This document shows, piece after piece, positions 1-10,540 of a stretch of DNA of 64,000 bases; positions within the stretch are counted from its first letter, which is position 1; every line of letters begins with the position of its first letter. The notes beneath the pieces were generated by a model. That model was not told the origin of the DNA. It ran no database searches and saw nothing but the letters and a program-made list of their open reading frames with translations. Made by a program: the position numbers and the translations under genes. The stretch comes from Gentiana macrophylla (taxonomy: Eukaryota; Streptophyta; Magnoliopsida; Gentianales; Gentianaceae): contig CM047805.1 of the NCBI GenBank assembly GCA_026214975.1, positions 109,487,845 through 109,551,844 on the forward strand. The letters run 5' to 3'.

Positions 1-839
1 TTTTATAAAATAAACTTATTATACAACATATATAGTCAAATTATCTTAAAACTTAATAAAAACTATAAAAATCAATAAAAAAATTACTATAAAAGACTAA
101 AAAAAAAACTATAGAACTACGTTTGCTTTGATTTTTTTATATTTGTTGTTTCTCCGACACGATTACATATAAAAGATACGTAGGTAACCGATTTTTGGTA
201 CAAGCGTTAAAAAAATAACATAAAATTTATATTTTACTTGTACGCAATATATATATCACGTAATTTGTAATAAAACAAACTTATTATACAACATATATAA
301 TCAACTTATACTTAATACTGAATAAAAAACTATTTAAAAACTATAGTACGTTTGCTTTTGGTTTTTTTTATTACAGTCGAATTTAATTAATAGTAATTTG
401 TTATTATTATTGATAAGAATAAGTAAATTTTTTAAATGTAAAAAAAAAATTATGAATTTTTAGAACCGTGATCTGAACCGAGAAGAAATTGTGTGAACCG
501 TAGAACCGCCGGTTCTAACCCTCGAACCGTGTGCAACCGGAAGTCAACAAAAAAACAACGGTTCAGTTACGGTCCGGTCCGGTTGATTCATTTCGCACCC
601 GAGCCGCAATGTGTGTGTGTGTTTTCTTCCATCTTTAAAGTTGTTGTTTTTCATTCTATAGAAATTATTTGAGTATCCAATTAATTAAAAATAGGGAATG
701 TCAGGTTTTAATCCACTTTATGTCTTGTAAATAAATTTTAATCTACATTTATTTTTATTTTTTTGATTTAAGGACAAAACATTTTACTTCGGACTAAATT
801 ACTTCTAATATAACGCACCCAATAATATTAACGCATCCA
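1..839. repeat. AT-rich spacer with a ~266-bp direct repeat
   Basis: No gene is visible. A segment reading aaacttattatacaacatat near position 12 recurs near 278, followed in both copies by similar A-rich sequence and a tract containing actacgtttgctttg or agtacgtttgcttttg. This is an imperfect direct repeat with a period of about 266 bp. Positions 470-600 are rich in gaaccg and ccggtt words that can fold back on each other, as often seen near ends of degenerate DNA transposons, but no terminal repeat or target duplication could be fixed. Confidence 0.45.
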
Positions 840-1226
840 GTGCAGATAGTTCTCGATGCTTCTTACTCCGGCACCTATTTCGCCGGAAACCATGGCCATC
901 TCCGCCATGACCAGCCACAATCGCCTTTTTCATCAGAACCCCTTTGTTCCGCCCCAGAGCTAAAAGAAGAGGTTGCGTTTTGTAAGTCTTCAATTAACAA
1001 GATCAAAGATCTGAATCGTAGAGCCCCCTCACTCTTCTTTACTACAACTGATTGTCGGAAAGTGCTTTGTTCTTACAGTGAAGCTATAGTGCTGAAAGAT
1101 TGGCCTGTGTCTTGGAGTTATTCTCCCATTCTCTCCAAACAGTCAGTTTTGCCACCTGAATACTCTTGGGGGCCATTCCAATTAAGGAGTCCCCCACCTT
1201 TTGCTTCAGTTTTGAGTCATCTTCAG
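840..1226 (+). CDS. Exon-like open segment of an unidentified host gene (5' part)
   Basis: An open frame of 129 codons begins at ATG 840 and stays open to a good splice donor (cttcag|gtattg, GT at 1227-1228). It lacks the simple composition of the neighbouring spacers and encodes a mixed, coding-looking peptide with segments such as SLFFTTTDCRKVLC and VLKDWPVSWSYSP. I do not recognise the family. The expected intron is interrupted 13 bp downstream by a Copia retrotransposon, so if this is a real first exon the gene is either spliced over a 4.7-kb insertion or dead. The exon at 7449-7899 could belong to the same gene, but nothing in the sequence links them directly. It could also be a stray gene fragment. 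Confidence 0.35.
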
Positions 1227-1350
1227 GTATTGATATCTTTGTTAAAAGTGATATAAGGAAATATAGTAGCGCCTTTAGTTTTGAGTCATCTTCGCTGGGG
1301 GGTACGGGGGGCAGCGCGCCCCCGTTCGGGGTTCGGGGCGAAGCCCTGAA
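1208..1350. repeat. 17-bp duplication and GC-rich hairpin at the Copia 5' end
   Basis: The 17-mer agttttgagtcatcttc occurs at 1208-1224 (end of the putative exon) and again at 1277-1293, inside what should be the 5' LTR. It is followed by a strongly GC-rich stretch (about 1294-1348) with self-complementary words such as gggggcagcgcgccccc and cggggcgaagccctg. The 5' LTR of the surrounding Copia element is not recognisable here, so this patch looks like rearranged or filler sequence. Confidence 0.5.
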
Positions 1351-1535
1351 ATTTTTTTTTTGCCGCGTCGCTTTGGTGAGTTTTTGATTCAGTTTTGCAT
1401 CGATTTTGTTTCGTTTTGTTTGGGGTTCCGATTTTGCATCGATTTGTTTGGGGTTCCGGCCATCATGTAGTATTGTCCGATTTGCTTGAGGTTCGACTTG
1501 TGCCTTTTTTTTGGGTCTTTTTCGGTTCACCAATG

Positions 1536-4500
1536 GCCCCTAGTGATGACTCCTTGCAGTCAATTGGTGTTCGTTTGGATGGTAAAATTACTCATATTGG
1601 AGCTATGTGATGAAAAAATTCTTCGGGAAAGAAATGTGGAAATATGTTTCGGGTTGCTAAAGCTCCCACAAGAGTAATCGATAATTATCTTTGATTTGCT
1701 TGATAAGTGGGATTGTGCCAATTCAAAAATTATTACTTGGATTAATAATTGCATCGATGTTAAGATTGGTGTGCAATTGGCTAAGTATGAAAGCGCTAAG
1801 GAGGTTTGGGACTACTTGGGAAGGCTGTTTATGCGCACCAATATATCCATTCGTTTTCGGTTAGAAGGGAAATTCGTGCTTTGTCGAGAATGATCGCAGA
1901 TTCAGGAATTTTATTTCAAATCAACGCTCTTTGGGATCGGTTGGCTATGACAGAGTCTGCTTGAATTGAAGGCCTTTGAACCTTATATTGTTCATCGGGA
2001 GGAATCGCGTCTTGTTCAAAGCTCTCTTACACTCGCCGTCTCGAGAATATGAGCACTCGCCGTGTTAGCCCGATTATGCATCGTAATCCCTTGCCCTCTG
2101 TTGATTCGATGGTTCACGAGTTGTTAGTGAAGAAACTCGTCAAAACACAAAGCGAAAAAGGTACCAACCGCCCTTACGCATCCGTTTTAGCAAAGCACCA
2201 TCTCTCAGCGATTTCGGACAAATCATCGCTAAAAAGGATGAGTGTCGTTATTGTAAGAAGCCTGGACATTGGAAAATTCGATTGCCTGTATTAGCCTTGA
2301 AGAATTCGACGTCTGGTGATAAGTCTCAAAGAATGTAACCGTGGTGGATAGCCACGCATTACGAGGGGTACCGGACGAGGGGACAGAGACCGTAGTGGGT
2401 CATCTTATATGGTCGCGGCTGCACCTACAGTGATTTGGATGTGGCTTCTTCTTCCGAGAATCCTTCTATGGATGCCCTTGCGAAGCAGTTTGAGAGATTC
2501 CTTGCTACTCGGTCTCCGTCCTCAGTCGAGATAGTCCCACCTCCTCAAAGCATTTTGCCATGACTACTCGTTTCTCCATGAGTTTGCCTTCATCAAATCC
2601 CTCAGGTAAACCGTCATCCCTATGGGTTTTAGACTCAGGGCTTCTTTTCATATGTCTCCTGATTCATCTAAGTTTACATCTTTGTCTTCGACTCATGTTC
2701 CCTACTATTGTTATTCACTGCTTGATGGCTCACATTTGCCATTAGATGGCATTGGCACTATTCACACTCCCCACGTGTCTCTCTCAAATGTCTATTGTAT
2801 CCCTAAACTTACTCTCGAGTCTTGCATCTGTTGGTCAATTATGTGATTACGGATATTCTGTTCATTTTTTTTTTCTTCCACTTCTTGTGCATGCGGGATC
2901 CCGATTCCAAGAGGTGATTGGGACAGGCCGTGGCGAGGGGGTCTATATGTTTTGGATGAGCTGCGTGCTCTGGCTATCATTTGCCACCTCTGTTGATTTA
3001 TCTTCTTTTCATTTAACCGAGTTCATCCTCTAAGTATTTTTATGGCATTCTAGACTTGGTCATGTTTCACACTCTCGTTTGAAATTTTTTGTGTAACACT
3101 GGTGTTTTGGGTGATTTGAAATCTCATGATATTTCGATTGTAGTGGATGTAAACTTGGGAAATTTTACGCTTTGCCTTTTCATAATAGTTCATCAAAATC
3201 TTGTGCGCCTTTTGATTTAGTCCACTCGATGTTTGGGGACCCGCTCCTATTCTACCAAAGGGGTCTAGATATTATGTGTCCTTTATTGATGACTATACTC
3301 GTTATGTTTGGGTGTTTTTGATGAAACATCGTTACGAGTTCACTAAGATTTATACCGATTTTCAAGCCTATGTTAAAACCCAACATTCCACTTTGTTGTT
3401 AAGTGTTTCCGTTACGATTTGGGTGGGGAATACACTAGTGGAACCCTTTCGATCTTTTTTCTTTCTGAAGTCTTGTGCATCGTCTTCATGCACCGATACC
3501 CTCTCCAGAATGGTGTTCTTGAGAGAAAACACCGACATATTGTTGAAGCGCTGGAGTCTATGTTGCTATCCGCTAGTGTTCCAAATGAGTTTTTGGGAGA
3601 AAATTTGTCCTCACATCCGCTTACATTATTAATCGTATCCCGACCGTGGTCATAACTCGGCCTTTCTCCTTATGAACAATTATTTGGTCAAACACCTAAT
3701 TATTCTCTCTTAAGAGTCTTCGGTTCCACTTGCTTTGTTCTTCGTCCACATGTAGAAGCTGTCCAAACTTTCTTCTCGTGTTGCTATATGTGTTTTCCTT
3801 GGGTATGGTATAGGTCAAAAGGTTATCATTGTTATGATCCCTCCTCTCGAAAACTATACGTGTCTCGTCATGTCTCCTTCCTTGAGCATATCCCTTTCTT
3901 TACCATTCCCGCCAGCACCCACAACTTGACTAAATCTGATTTTATTCACATTGATCCTTTCTCGTCGACTCTTCACCTCCTCGCACCTATTATTGATGAT
4001 GATTCTCGACCACGACACGGCTACCCAATCACCGCTTGACGACGGATCTTCTTGAGCCCCGCTTATCCGAAGACAGCATACGTAAGTCTACTCGATTACT
4101 GATTTTGCCTATTCTTGTTACTCTAAGTCTTTTGCTTCCTTTCTTGTTTCCATTGATCCTATCTCTCGAGCCTTCCTCTCGATAAAAGGAGGCTGTTCGT
4201 TCTGTGATTGGCAAAATGCTATGGGTGAGGAGGCATGCGCCTTATACAAGGCGGTACTTGGGACCTTGTTTATCTTCCTGTGCAGTAAAAAGACTATTGG
4301 TTCTAGATGGGTGTACAAAGTTAAGACGAAATCCGATGGTTCTATTGAGCGATACAAGGCCCGCTTAGTTGCTAAGGGGTTTGCTCAAGAGTATGGTTTA
4401 GATTATGAAGAGACTTTTGCTCTGTTGCCAAGATGACTTGATCCGTGTCCTCGTTCTTTGTTGCATCTGTTCGTCGATTGGCATATATCTCGAGATGGAT

Positions 4501-5690
4501 GTTAAAAATGCCTTTTGAATGGCGACTTGAAGGAAGAAGTGTATTTGGTTCCCCACCAGGTGTTTCTCATGCTCCAGACAGGTTTTGTCGCCTTAAGAAA
4601 GCGCCAGATGGTTTTAAACAAGCCCTCGGGCTTGGTATGATAGATTTTCTCAGGTTGTGATCTCCTTGGATTTGTCTCTACAGCCCTTATGACTCTGCTT
4701 TATTTGTTCGATCGACTTCTGCTTTGGTCGTGTTCTCCTTTTGTTATATGTTGATGATATGATTATTACGGGTGATGATGTTGATGGTATTGTGGATTTG
4801 AAAGCAACTTTGTCCCGTTGCTTTGAGATGAAAGATTTGGGCCCCTTTACGATATTTTTGGAAATTGAAGTTGCCTCTCATCACGAGGTTACCTCTCTCT
4901 CGGTCCAAGTATGTCACGATATTATTCACCGTGCACGGCTCATCGACACTCGCACCTCGACACTCCTCTCGAAAGTGAACGCAAAGTATACTCGGATGAT
5001 GGCACTCATCTACAGATCCCACTCTGTATAGGTCCATTGTTGGCGATCTTGTTTATTTGACGATCACTCATACGATATTGCCTATCTTTGTTCACATTGT
5101 TAGTCAGTTTATTTCAAAGCACCTACTCTTTGTACATTGAAATTTCTTTGTTGTGCGTATTTTGCGTTACTACGGGATCTCTTTACGAGTCTTTGTTTCC
5201 ATCCACTTCTTCCTTGGAGCTTCGTGCTTTTCCGATGCAGACAGGTGGTGATCCGACTTTTCGGAAGTCCACGGTAGGTTTTGTATTTTTCTTGGTGATT
5301 CTCTTATTTCGTGGAAAAGCAAGAAACAAGATGTAGTTTCCGTTCTTCCACCGAGGCGTAGTATCGTGCTATGGCTTCCACTACGGTGAGATTATATGGT
5401 TGCGTTGGTTCTCGGGTCGATATGGGAGTTACTCTTTCGACCCCACTCCTATGTATTGTGATAATAAGAGTGCCATTCAGATTGCTCACAATACGGTGTT
5501 TCATGAGCGCACCAAACACATTGAGATTGACTGTCATTTCACTCGGCATCATTTGGATCACGGCACCATTTCTCTACCGTTTACTCCGTCATCCTTGCAG
5601 TTGGCTGACTTCTTCACGAAGTCTCACACTGTCGAGTGTCATAGATTTTTCGTTGACAAACTCTCGATGCTTCTTGCTGTACCATCGTGA
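1536..5690 (+). pseudogene. Copia gag-pol pseudogene
   Basis: A gag start at 1536 (MAPSDDSLQSIGVRLDGK) is frameshifted within 20 codons. Gag continues near 1696-1890 (WDYLGRLFMR). A zinc-knuckle remnant CRYCKKPGHW lies near 2240-2275 with the last cysteine lost. The protease region has WVLDSG near 2620. The integrase core has FIDDYTRYVWVF (3280-3320). Reverse transcriptase has [20 protein letters not shown] (4350-4410) and the catalytic YVDD box at 4747. RNase H ends with CDNKSAIQIA and HERTKHIEIDCHF (5450-5540). The frame is broken more than ten times, so no polyprotein can be made. Copia assignment is secure from the integrase-before-RT order. Confidence 0.85.
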
Positions 5691-5703
5691 GTTTGAGGGG
5701 GGG

Positions 5704-5909
5704 TGTTAGCATATATATTTATATTAGCTATTAGTATTTTAGCCTTAAGGGCTTTTTTAGTCTTTTTCCTTTTTTAGTTTTGCTTTGTGCCTGGCTATAT
5801 AAGCCTCTCTCTTGTATTCTACTAGGTATGCTTTTCATTTGTAATGTCATAAGCTTCCAGCATTCATCTTCTCCTTTTCAATTCTTGTTTGGTTGTATGA
5901 ATGCTAACA
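5704..5909 (+). repeat. 3' LTR of the Copia at 1240-5909
   Basis: This 206-bp segment is bounded by TGTTAG and CTAACA, directly after a G-rich polypurine tract, and followed by the ATCTT target duplication. A TATA-like ctatataag lies near 5795. Confidence 0.75.
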
Positions 5910-5914
5910 ATCTT

Positions 5915-6481
5915 TATAACATGTTCTATAATGTATGTTGTGCCAGTAAATTAACAACTCACTTTTTAAGGTCATTGGAAAAAGTAACGTACGGTGAAGA
6001 CACTCTTGCTCATTAATTGGCCTGCTGCGTCTGGTACAAAGACGATTGAAGAGGCTTCACTTGAGGTTTTAAAATATGTGGAGAGGGTTTGGGATTCTCT
6101 TTCTTCTTCAGGTGGCGTTTTTGTTGCTATCTCTATTCTTCCAGTATTTTTTGTTCCATTTTCTTCCGGGGGTAAAGTGTCTGGGGCATCATGGTCTTTG
6201 GTTTGTTTGTTTGTTTGATTGGAAGGGATCATGTCATTAAGATGTAAAACTTTGAACTTAAGTATGCACCGAAAAAAAAAAACTACTTCACTCCCCCTCC
6301 TCCCCCTCCCCTGAAAACAACAAAAATATTGATCATCATCTTCAAGTTGAGGAGAAAATTATTTATGATAAAAATTGAATTTTGCTACAATCTCCGAATT
6401 GATCTTGTTTTTCCCGATCCCCCCTCCAAGAATGTTTTAAGTATACTAGCTTCGTCCCGTAATACAAGTAGTTTTTAGAGC
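5915..6481. other. Spacer between Copia element and BPC fragment
   Basis: There are short overlapping open frames on both strands around 5972-6232 but no recognisable protein. An A11 tract and a CT-rich stretch (ctccccctcctccccctccc) lie at 6271-6312. This could include intron or exon sequence of the gene begun at 840, but I see no supporting motif. Confidence 0.4.
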
Positions 6482-6817
6482 TCCCAAAAAAGTGCAGAAG
6501 TTATCATTAATGGTATCAGCATGGATATTTCGGGGATCTCTGTTCCTGTTTGCACGTGTACTGGAACTCCTCCTCAGCAGTGCTATAGATGGGTTGCTGG
6601 TGGGTGGCAGTCTGCTTGTTGTACCACTAGTTTGTCTAAGTATCCGCTTCCTATGAGTCCTAAAAGACGAGGTGCTAAAATCCCAGGTCGAAAAATGAGT
6701 TTTGGAGCCTTTAGGAAAGTGTTGGAGAAGGTTGCTTCTGAAGGTTATGACATCTGCAATCCAATTGACCTGGTGACTCACTGGGCAAAACATGGGACTA
6801 ACAAGTTTGTCACCTAG
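6482..6817 (+). pseudogene. C-terminal DNA-binding domain of a BASIC PENTACYSTEINE (GAGA-binding) factor, fragment
   Basis: The frame encodes the conserved C-terminal BPC domain: VCTCTG, CYRW, GGWQSACCTT (five cysteines), YPLPMSPKRRGAKIPGRKMS, then THWAKHGTNKFVT before a stop. BPC proteins are plant nuclear factors that bind GA-rich DNA through this domain and help recruit chromatin regulators. The KRRGA and THWAKHGTNKFVT version resembles the class II (BPC4/BPC6-like) group as I know it. Oddities: the usual N-terminal coiled-coil and basic region is absent upstream, an extra proline sits in the cysteine loop (TPPQQC), the usually glycine residue after CYRW is valine, and the last two residues usually seen after FVT are missing. 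I read it as a duplicated or truncated gene fragment. It could be a last exon of a larger gene, but BPC genes usually code the protein in one exon. Confidence 0.75.
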
Positions 6818-7448
6818 TGTAGATACATAAGGATGACCTTCGTTATATATGGTATCTAACAAATGAAGTCTTTTTCTTCCTTTCTTGTTTTTTGAACTGG
6901 CACAGTTGTGGTTATTTTGGGCAAAAAAAAGTCATTGTTACAATCATAAAGGTTCCATGTTTTTACTTGGAAATTTATTTAGTATGCTTCCCAATTACAT
7001 CCTGTTTCATACATACATGGTAGTTATGTTAAGATATGCAGTCCACTTTTTCCTTCATCAAAATTGTGTCTTAGCTTTTCTGATATGGAGGGAAACGCCT
7101 TATGTTTCAATATATGTGTCCACATTTTCTGATCCTGTAAAAACTTTATACACTAAAAAATGAGTATCGACCCACTAAATTTCTTAAATATTGACCCTTG
7201 TCCCATTTAGAAAAAAATATATGATGTGCTTGTCTCGATCCCCGACCCATGTTCGATATTTCCTGCACCCGCCCCAGTTCATAGCTGTTGCCGTACCAGT
7301 TCGCAAATTCCTTTGAGCAGTAACTTTATCTACGTTTTCACCTTTGTTCAAGATGTATGTTATTTAGGGTATTGTCTTGAATGGTTCACGTTGCTCTAAA
7401 ACTACCCAGTCAGGTTATGTAGTTTAATGTTGTTTCTTTCGTTTCCAG
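6818..7448. other. Spacer, no gene recognised
   Basis: AT-rich sequence with no convincing open frame. It ends in a plausible pyrimidine tract and acceptor (ttgtttctttcgtttccag, AG at 7447-7448), so part may be an intron. Confidence 0.35.
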
Positions 7449-7899
7449 ACATTGCCGAATTGCAAAAAGTAGCTTTCTTACCAGCAGCAAATGGAACTCG
7501 CCCGGTGATGGCAAGGTCCCTGTTTGTGCGGTTGCCGCTGAATCTTTTTCCACTTTTTCCCGTAATTCAGAGTCTGATATGAGTACAATTTTGACTAATT
7601 CAAAGGTAAATAACACTTCTAATGTTTCTGTTTTGGACATTTCAAGTGTTATAAATTTTAAAAATCCGCGTATTGAGTCTGGAAATTCTAGAAATTCGCA
7701 TATTGTGTCTGGGACCGTTCCTCGGGCAACTGGGGTTGAAAGGAATCCCAAGGCAGGTATTGAAACTGCCATGGTAGATATTGAAGCTACCATTGTCAAC
7801 TTTTTTGATAACCATGGAGCTGAAACTAATAGTTCTGTTGAGAACACAAATAATGGTAAGTCTGTTGTGGTTGATAATATTAGTGATCCCACAGTTTAA
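7449..7899 (+). CDS. Exon-like segment, unidentified protein C-terminus
   Basis: After the acceptor-like AG at 7447-7448 a frame is open for 149 codons to TAA at 7897. It encodes a Ser/Asn/Thr-rich, low-complexity peptide (SSKWNSPGDG near the start, PRATGVERNPKAG in the middle). No domain is recognised. A 160-residue frame also lies on the opposite strand over the same bases, so coding status is uncertain. The acceptor and the even codon composition favour the plus strand. It could be the last exon of the gene that starts at 840, or a fragment from a LINE-type ORF1 linker. Confidence 0.3.
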
Positions 7900-9619
7900 G
7901 GGTTGGTTTAAGGATGCATCTATGATGTTTTAAAGAAGATCGATTGTGTTGTTCACTTGGTTCATATCATTAAGCTTTCTAATACAGTTGTTTTGGGGGT
8001 GTTACTGTGTTACTGTGTATATCACTATGTGTTGGGAGATTTTCAACCATATATACGCCAAGAATAAGGCTGAAAATCATATTTTGGAGCAGAAAACCAA
8101 GTGTTTCAGGGTTGAAAAACTTCAAATACTTTTATTGACTTCATGTTGTTGCCTTCTTCTACTTTGTTCAAATATACAGAAAGATTCAATGGTTTTTTTT
8201 TTCAAAAAATAATCTGTTGTAGTGTTCTTCAAACCCCCTCCCTTACATTGGGGAGCATACTAATGATGATATTTTTGTCATTAATGGATAAGAAATGCAA
8301 TGTATATTTGTTTTCTGTGGTTATTAGTACTAAAAAGTGTTTTGAGAAGTTGAAAAGGAAAACACAATTGGTTGTGTTACTGTGTTACTGTTAATATCGC
8401 TATGTATTCTTCGTAAAAGGTGTTATTGCAGGCATATGGTGTCTTTATTTGGTTTAATCTTTCCTTGCATTCCACTATTTGTTGTTGTGTGGTTTTGGCC
8501 TAGGTGATTGAAGGTTGTTGTTCAAATGCTGAGGCAATGTTGGTGTTTTTTTTCCTTTAGAAAAATGGAGGAGCCTAGATTCTCTAATGATGAGGCCGAG
8601 CTGTTGCTATTTAATGCATTTTATGCTTCATACATCTTTCATTAAGTTTGATGTGTTGCGGGTTTGAAGGATAAAGGTCTATAGATGGTAAAACAGACTA
8701 CTTTGGTCTTCAACAACTTGAAGAATGTTTTAGTTCTCCTGATAGGCTTTTTGGTTATATCCAATATTATTAGGCTTTTATTCTCTTGCTTCCCCGGGAG
8801 TTGCATCTCCATAATGCTTTGATAGATTGTTTCATTACGATATGAAGCATTTTTTGATAGATTCTTGTATTACGCAATGTTAATGGTGATATTTTGTCTG
8901 TTAATAAAACGTGTTACTGTTACTGTGTTACTGTAAACACTGCGATAAAATTCGGTTTTCAAATATTACGTCGAAAAGGTATCAAATGAGGTCTCAAAAT
9001 GAAGTTAAAAAAAATATGAACTTTGGTGAAACAATTTTGATGATCGGTGTTCTAAATCAAAAGTTACGATTGTTTATAAGAAAAACGCTCCGGTTAATGT
9101 AAATATTTTTTCGGCTTTTAAAATTTCCGTCGGAAGGATATCGTAGGTGGACTCAAATTAAAGAGCAAAAAAAACATGAATTTTGGTGGAAAAATTTTGT
9201 TGATCATAGTTATAAATAAAAAATTACGGGTGTTTGGAAAAAAATACAAGCAGGATCAAACGGTTTGATCTTACAAGTCAGGTTTGATTCAAACCATGTA
9301 CCTGAGGACGCGCGCTATGCAGCCATACAGGGTCAATTTTGTCCGTCTGAAAAAAAATTTGTCATTTTTTCAACTAAAAAAGGAGTGTGTCTTATTTATT
9401 CATTTTGTAATCTTTTTTGTCATTTTCCCTCAATCCCCCTTAAAAATATTCCAAAAATATCCTATTTCCTGATTATCTATTAAAATAATTTGTGAAATAA
9501 AATTGTTTATTTAAATTTATTGGTGGGCCGAGTTAGATGAAACATCAAAATAAAAATTTCACTTAAGACTTTTTTAGATAAAACAAATTGGAGTGTGTGG
9601 ACTTAGCACCACTAACGTA
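7900..9619. repeat. Spacer with imperfect ~157-bp direct repeat and TGTTACTG clusters
   Basis: No gene is supported. Positions 8980-9087 and 9136-9244 align as an imperfect tandem pair (tatgaactttggtg against catgaattttggtgg, then aaagttacgattgtttata against aaaattacgggtgtttgga), period about 157 bp. The word tgttactg recurs in clusters near 8000, 8375 and 8912, each followed by a similar atcactatg, atcgctatg or cactgcgat tail. This suggests dispersed copies of one short repeat. Confidence 0.45.
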
Positions 9620-9883
9620 CTCCCTCAGTTTCGAAATATCTGAGGCAGTTGTCAAAAGTACGCTTATTAAGAATGTGATTAAATGCTATGACTTTAAGGA
9701 TATAATGACTAAAAAATCATTATGGTACAATTAATGCGGTCTTCTTTTTAACTTCTTACCTTCTATTAAATAAGGGTAAAGTAGGAAATTAGCAATAAAT
9801 GCTTCTTTGGAAAATGTCCTGCCTCAGTTATTTTGAAACAAATTTTTTTGGCAACTGCCTCAGTTATTTTGAAACGGAGGGAG
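9620..9883. mobile_element. Stowaway-like (Tc1/mariner) MITE
   Basis: This 264-bp segment has terminal inverted repeats of about 34 bp. It begins ctccctcagtttcgaaat and ends ttttgaaacggagggag, and is bounded by TA on both sides (9618-9619 and 9884-9885). CTCCCTC termini with a TA target are typical of plant Stowaway elements. Near the right end the subterminal word gcctcagttattttgaaac occurs twice in tandem (about 9819-9839 and 9857-9876), so the right terminus was duplicated. It has no coding capacity. Confidence 0.85.
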
Positions 9884-10190
9884 TATAACATAGCTCTATG
9901 CTTGAGCAAGTTATGTTCCTCCTTGGAAAGTACACCGAAATGCACCGAACCAAAAATAATGGAGATGAAAAAAAACTTATTTCAACCTTATTGTCATGCG
10001 TCTTTTCAATACAAATGTTATTTTGTCATTATTATATAATGAAGAATACTTTATTTTGTCGAAACAAAATTACAAATATATTCGACATATATAACCTCTA
10101 ATTGTTGCAAGTGAGACTTGAACCCAGGACCAGGTCCTGGCCTCAGCACAACAACAAGGATAACACTCGTTGGCTTGTAATAAAGAATAT
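9884..10190. other. Spacer, nothing recognised
   Basis: AT-rich sequence. A short stretch at 10108-10143 (acttgaacccaggaccagg) resembles the B-box half of a tRNA-derived repeat, but no A box or clear ends are visible. Confidence 0.3.
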
Positions 10191-10195
10191 ATAAC

Positions 10196-10492
10196 TGAAG
10201 AGAGTTTGAGAAAGCAATAATACTTGAGTAAACTCAACTTATTTATTCATGATAAAATGAAAGATTATAAATAGATACAAGCTTGAAGGTGAGATGTCCT
10301 AGTAGGGTATTTAATGCTATGGGCGGCTAGATACTCCTATTACATAATAGGACAATATAGAGTTACTTTATGTCATATACTTTATGTCATATTAATTGTT
10401 TATACAATACAATTAATATGTCATGTTACAAATAATGTACACAAGTAAAATGTATTACACGATAATATGGTAATAAAGGTAATAATTCCACA
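10196..10492 (-). repeat. 3' LTR of minus-strand Copia
   Basis: 297 bp, reading TGAAGAGAG to ATTCCACA on the plus strand, matching 14815-15088 nearly throughout. A C-rich run follows (10493-10500), which is the polypurine tract on the minus strand. Confidence 0.92.
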
Positions 10493-10540
10493 CCCCCCCT
10501 CAATCTGGGTTGTATATGTCTATACAGCCAAGATTGCGAC

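Larger units (their letters stand above)
1240..5909 (+). mobile_element. Degenerate Ty1/Copia retrotransposon
   Basis: Degenerate gag, protease, integrase, reverse transcriptase and RNase H remnants run in Copia order on the plus strand, followed by a polypurine tract (tttgaggggggg, to 5703) and a short 3' LTR that starts TGTTAG and ends CTAACA. The five bases after the LTR (atctt, 5910-5914) match the five bases (1235-1239) before a TGTTA at 1240, which I take as the target duplication and left end. Apart from its first bases the 5' LTR is not recognisable. Many frameshifts and stops show an old, immobile copy. It lies in a putative intron of an unidentified gene. Confidence 0.7.

Noticed and set aside
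1084..1533. 149-codon minus-strand frame rich in Lys/Gln
   Set aside because: Runs across the exon-like segment, the GC hairpin and degenerate Copia leader. It is a shadow frame.
5972..6232. Overlapping frames on both strands after the first Copia
   Set aside because: Both about equally long, with no motif, splice support or start context to choose one.
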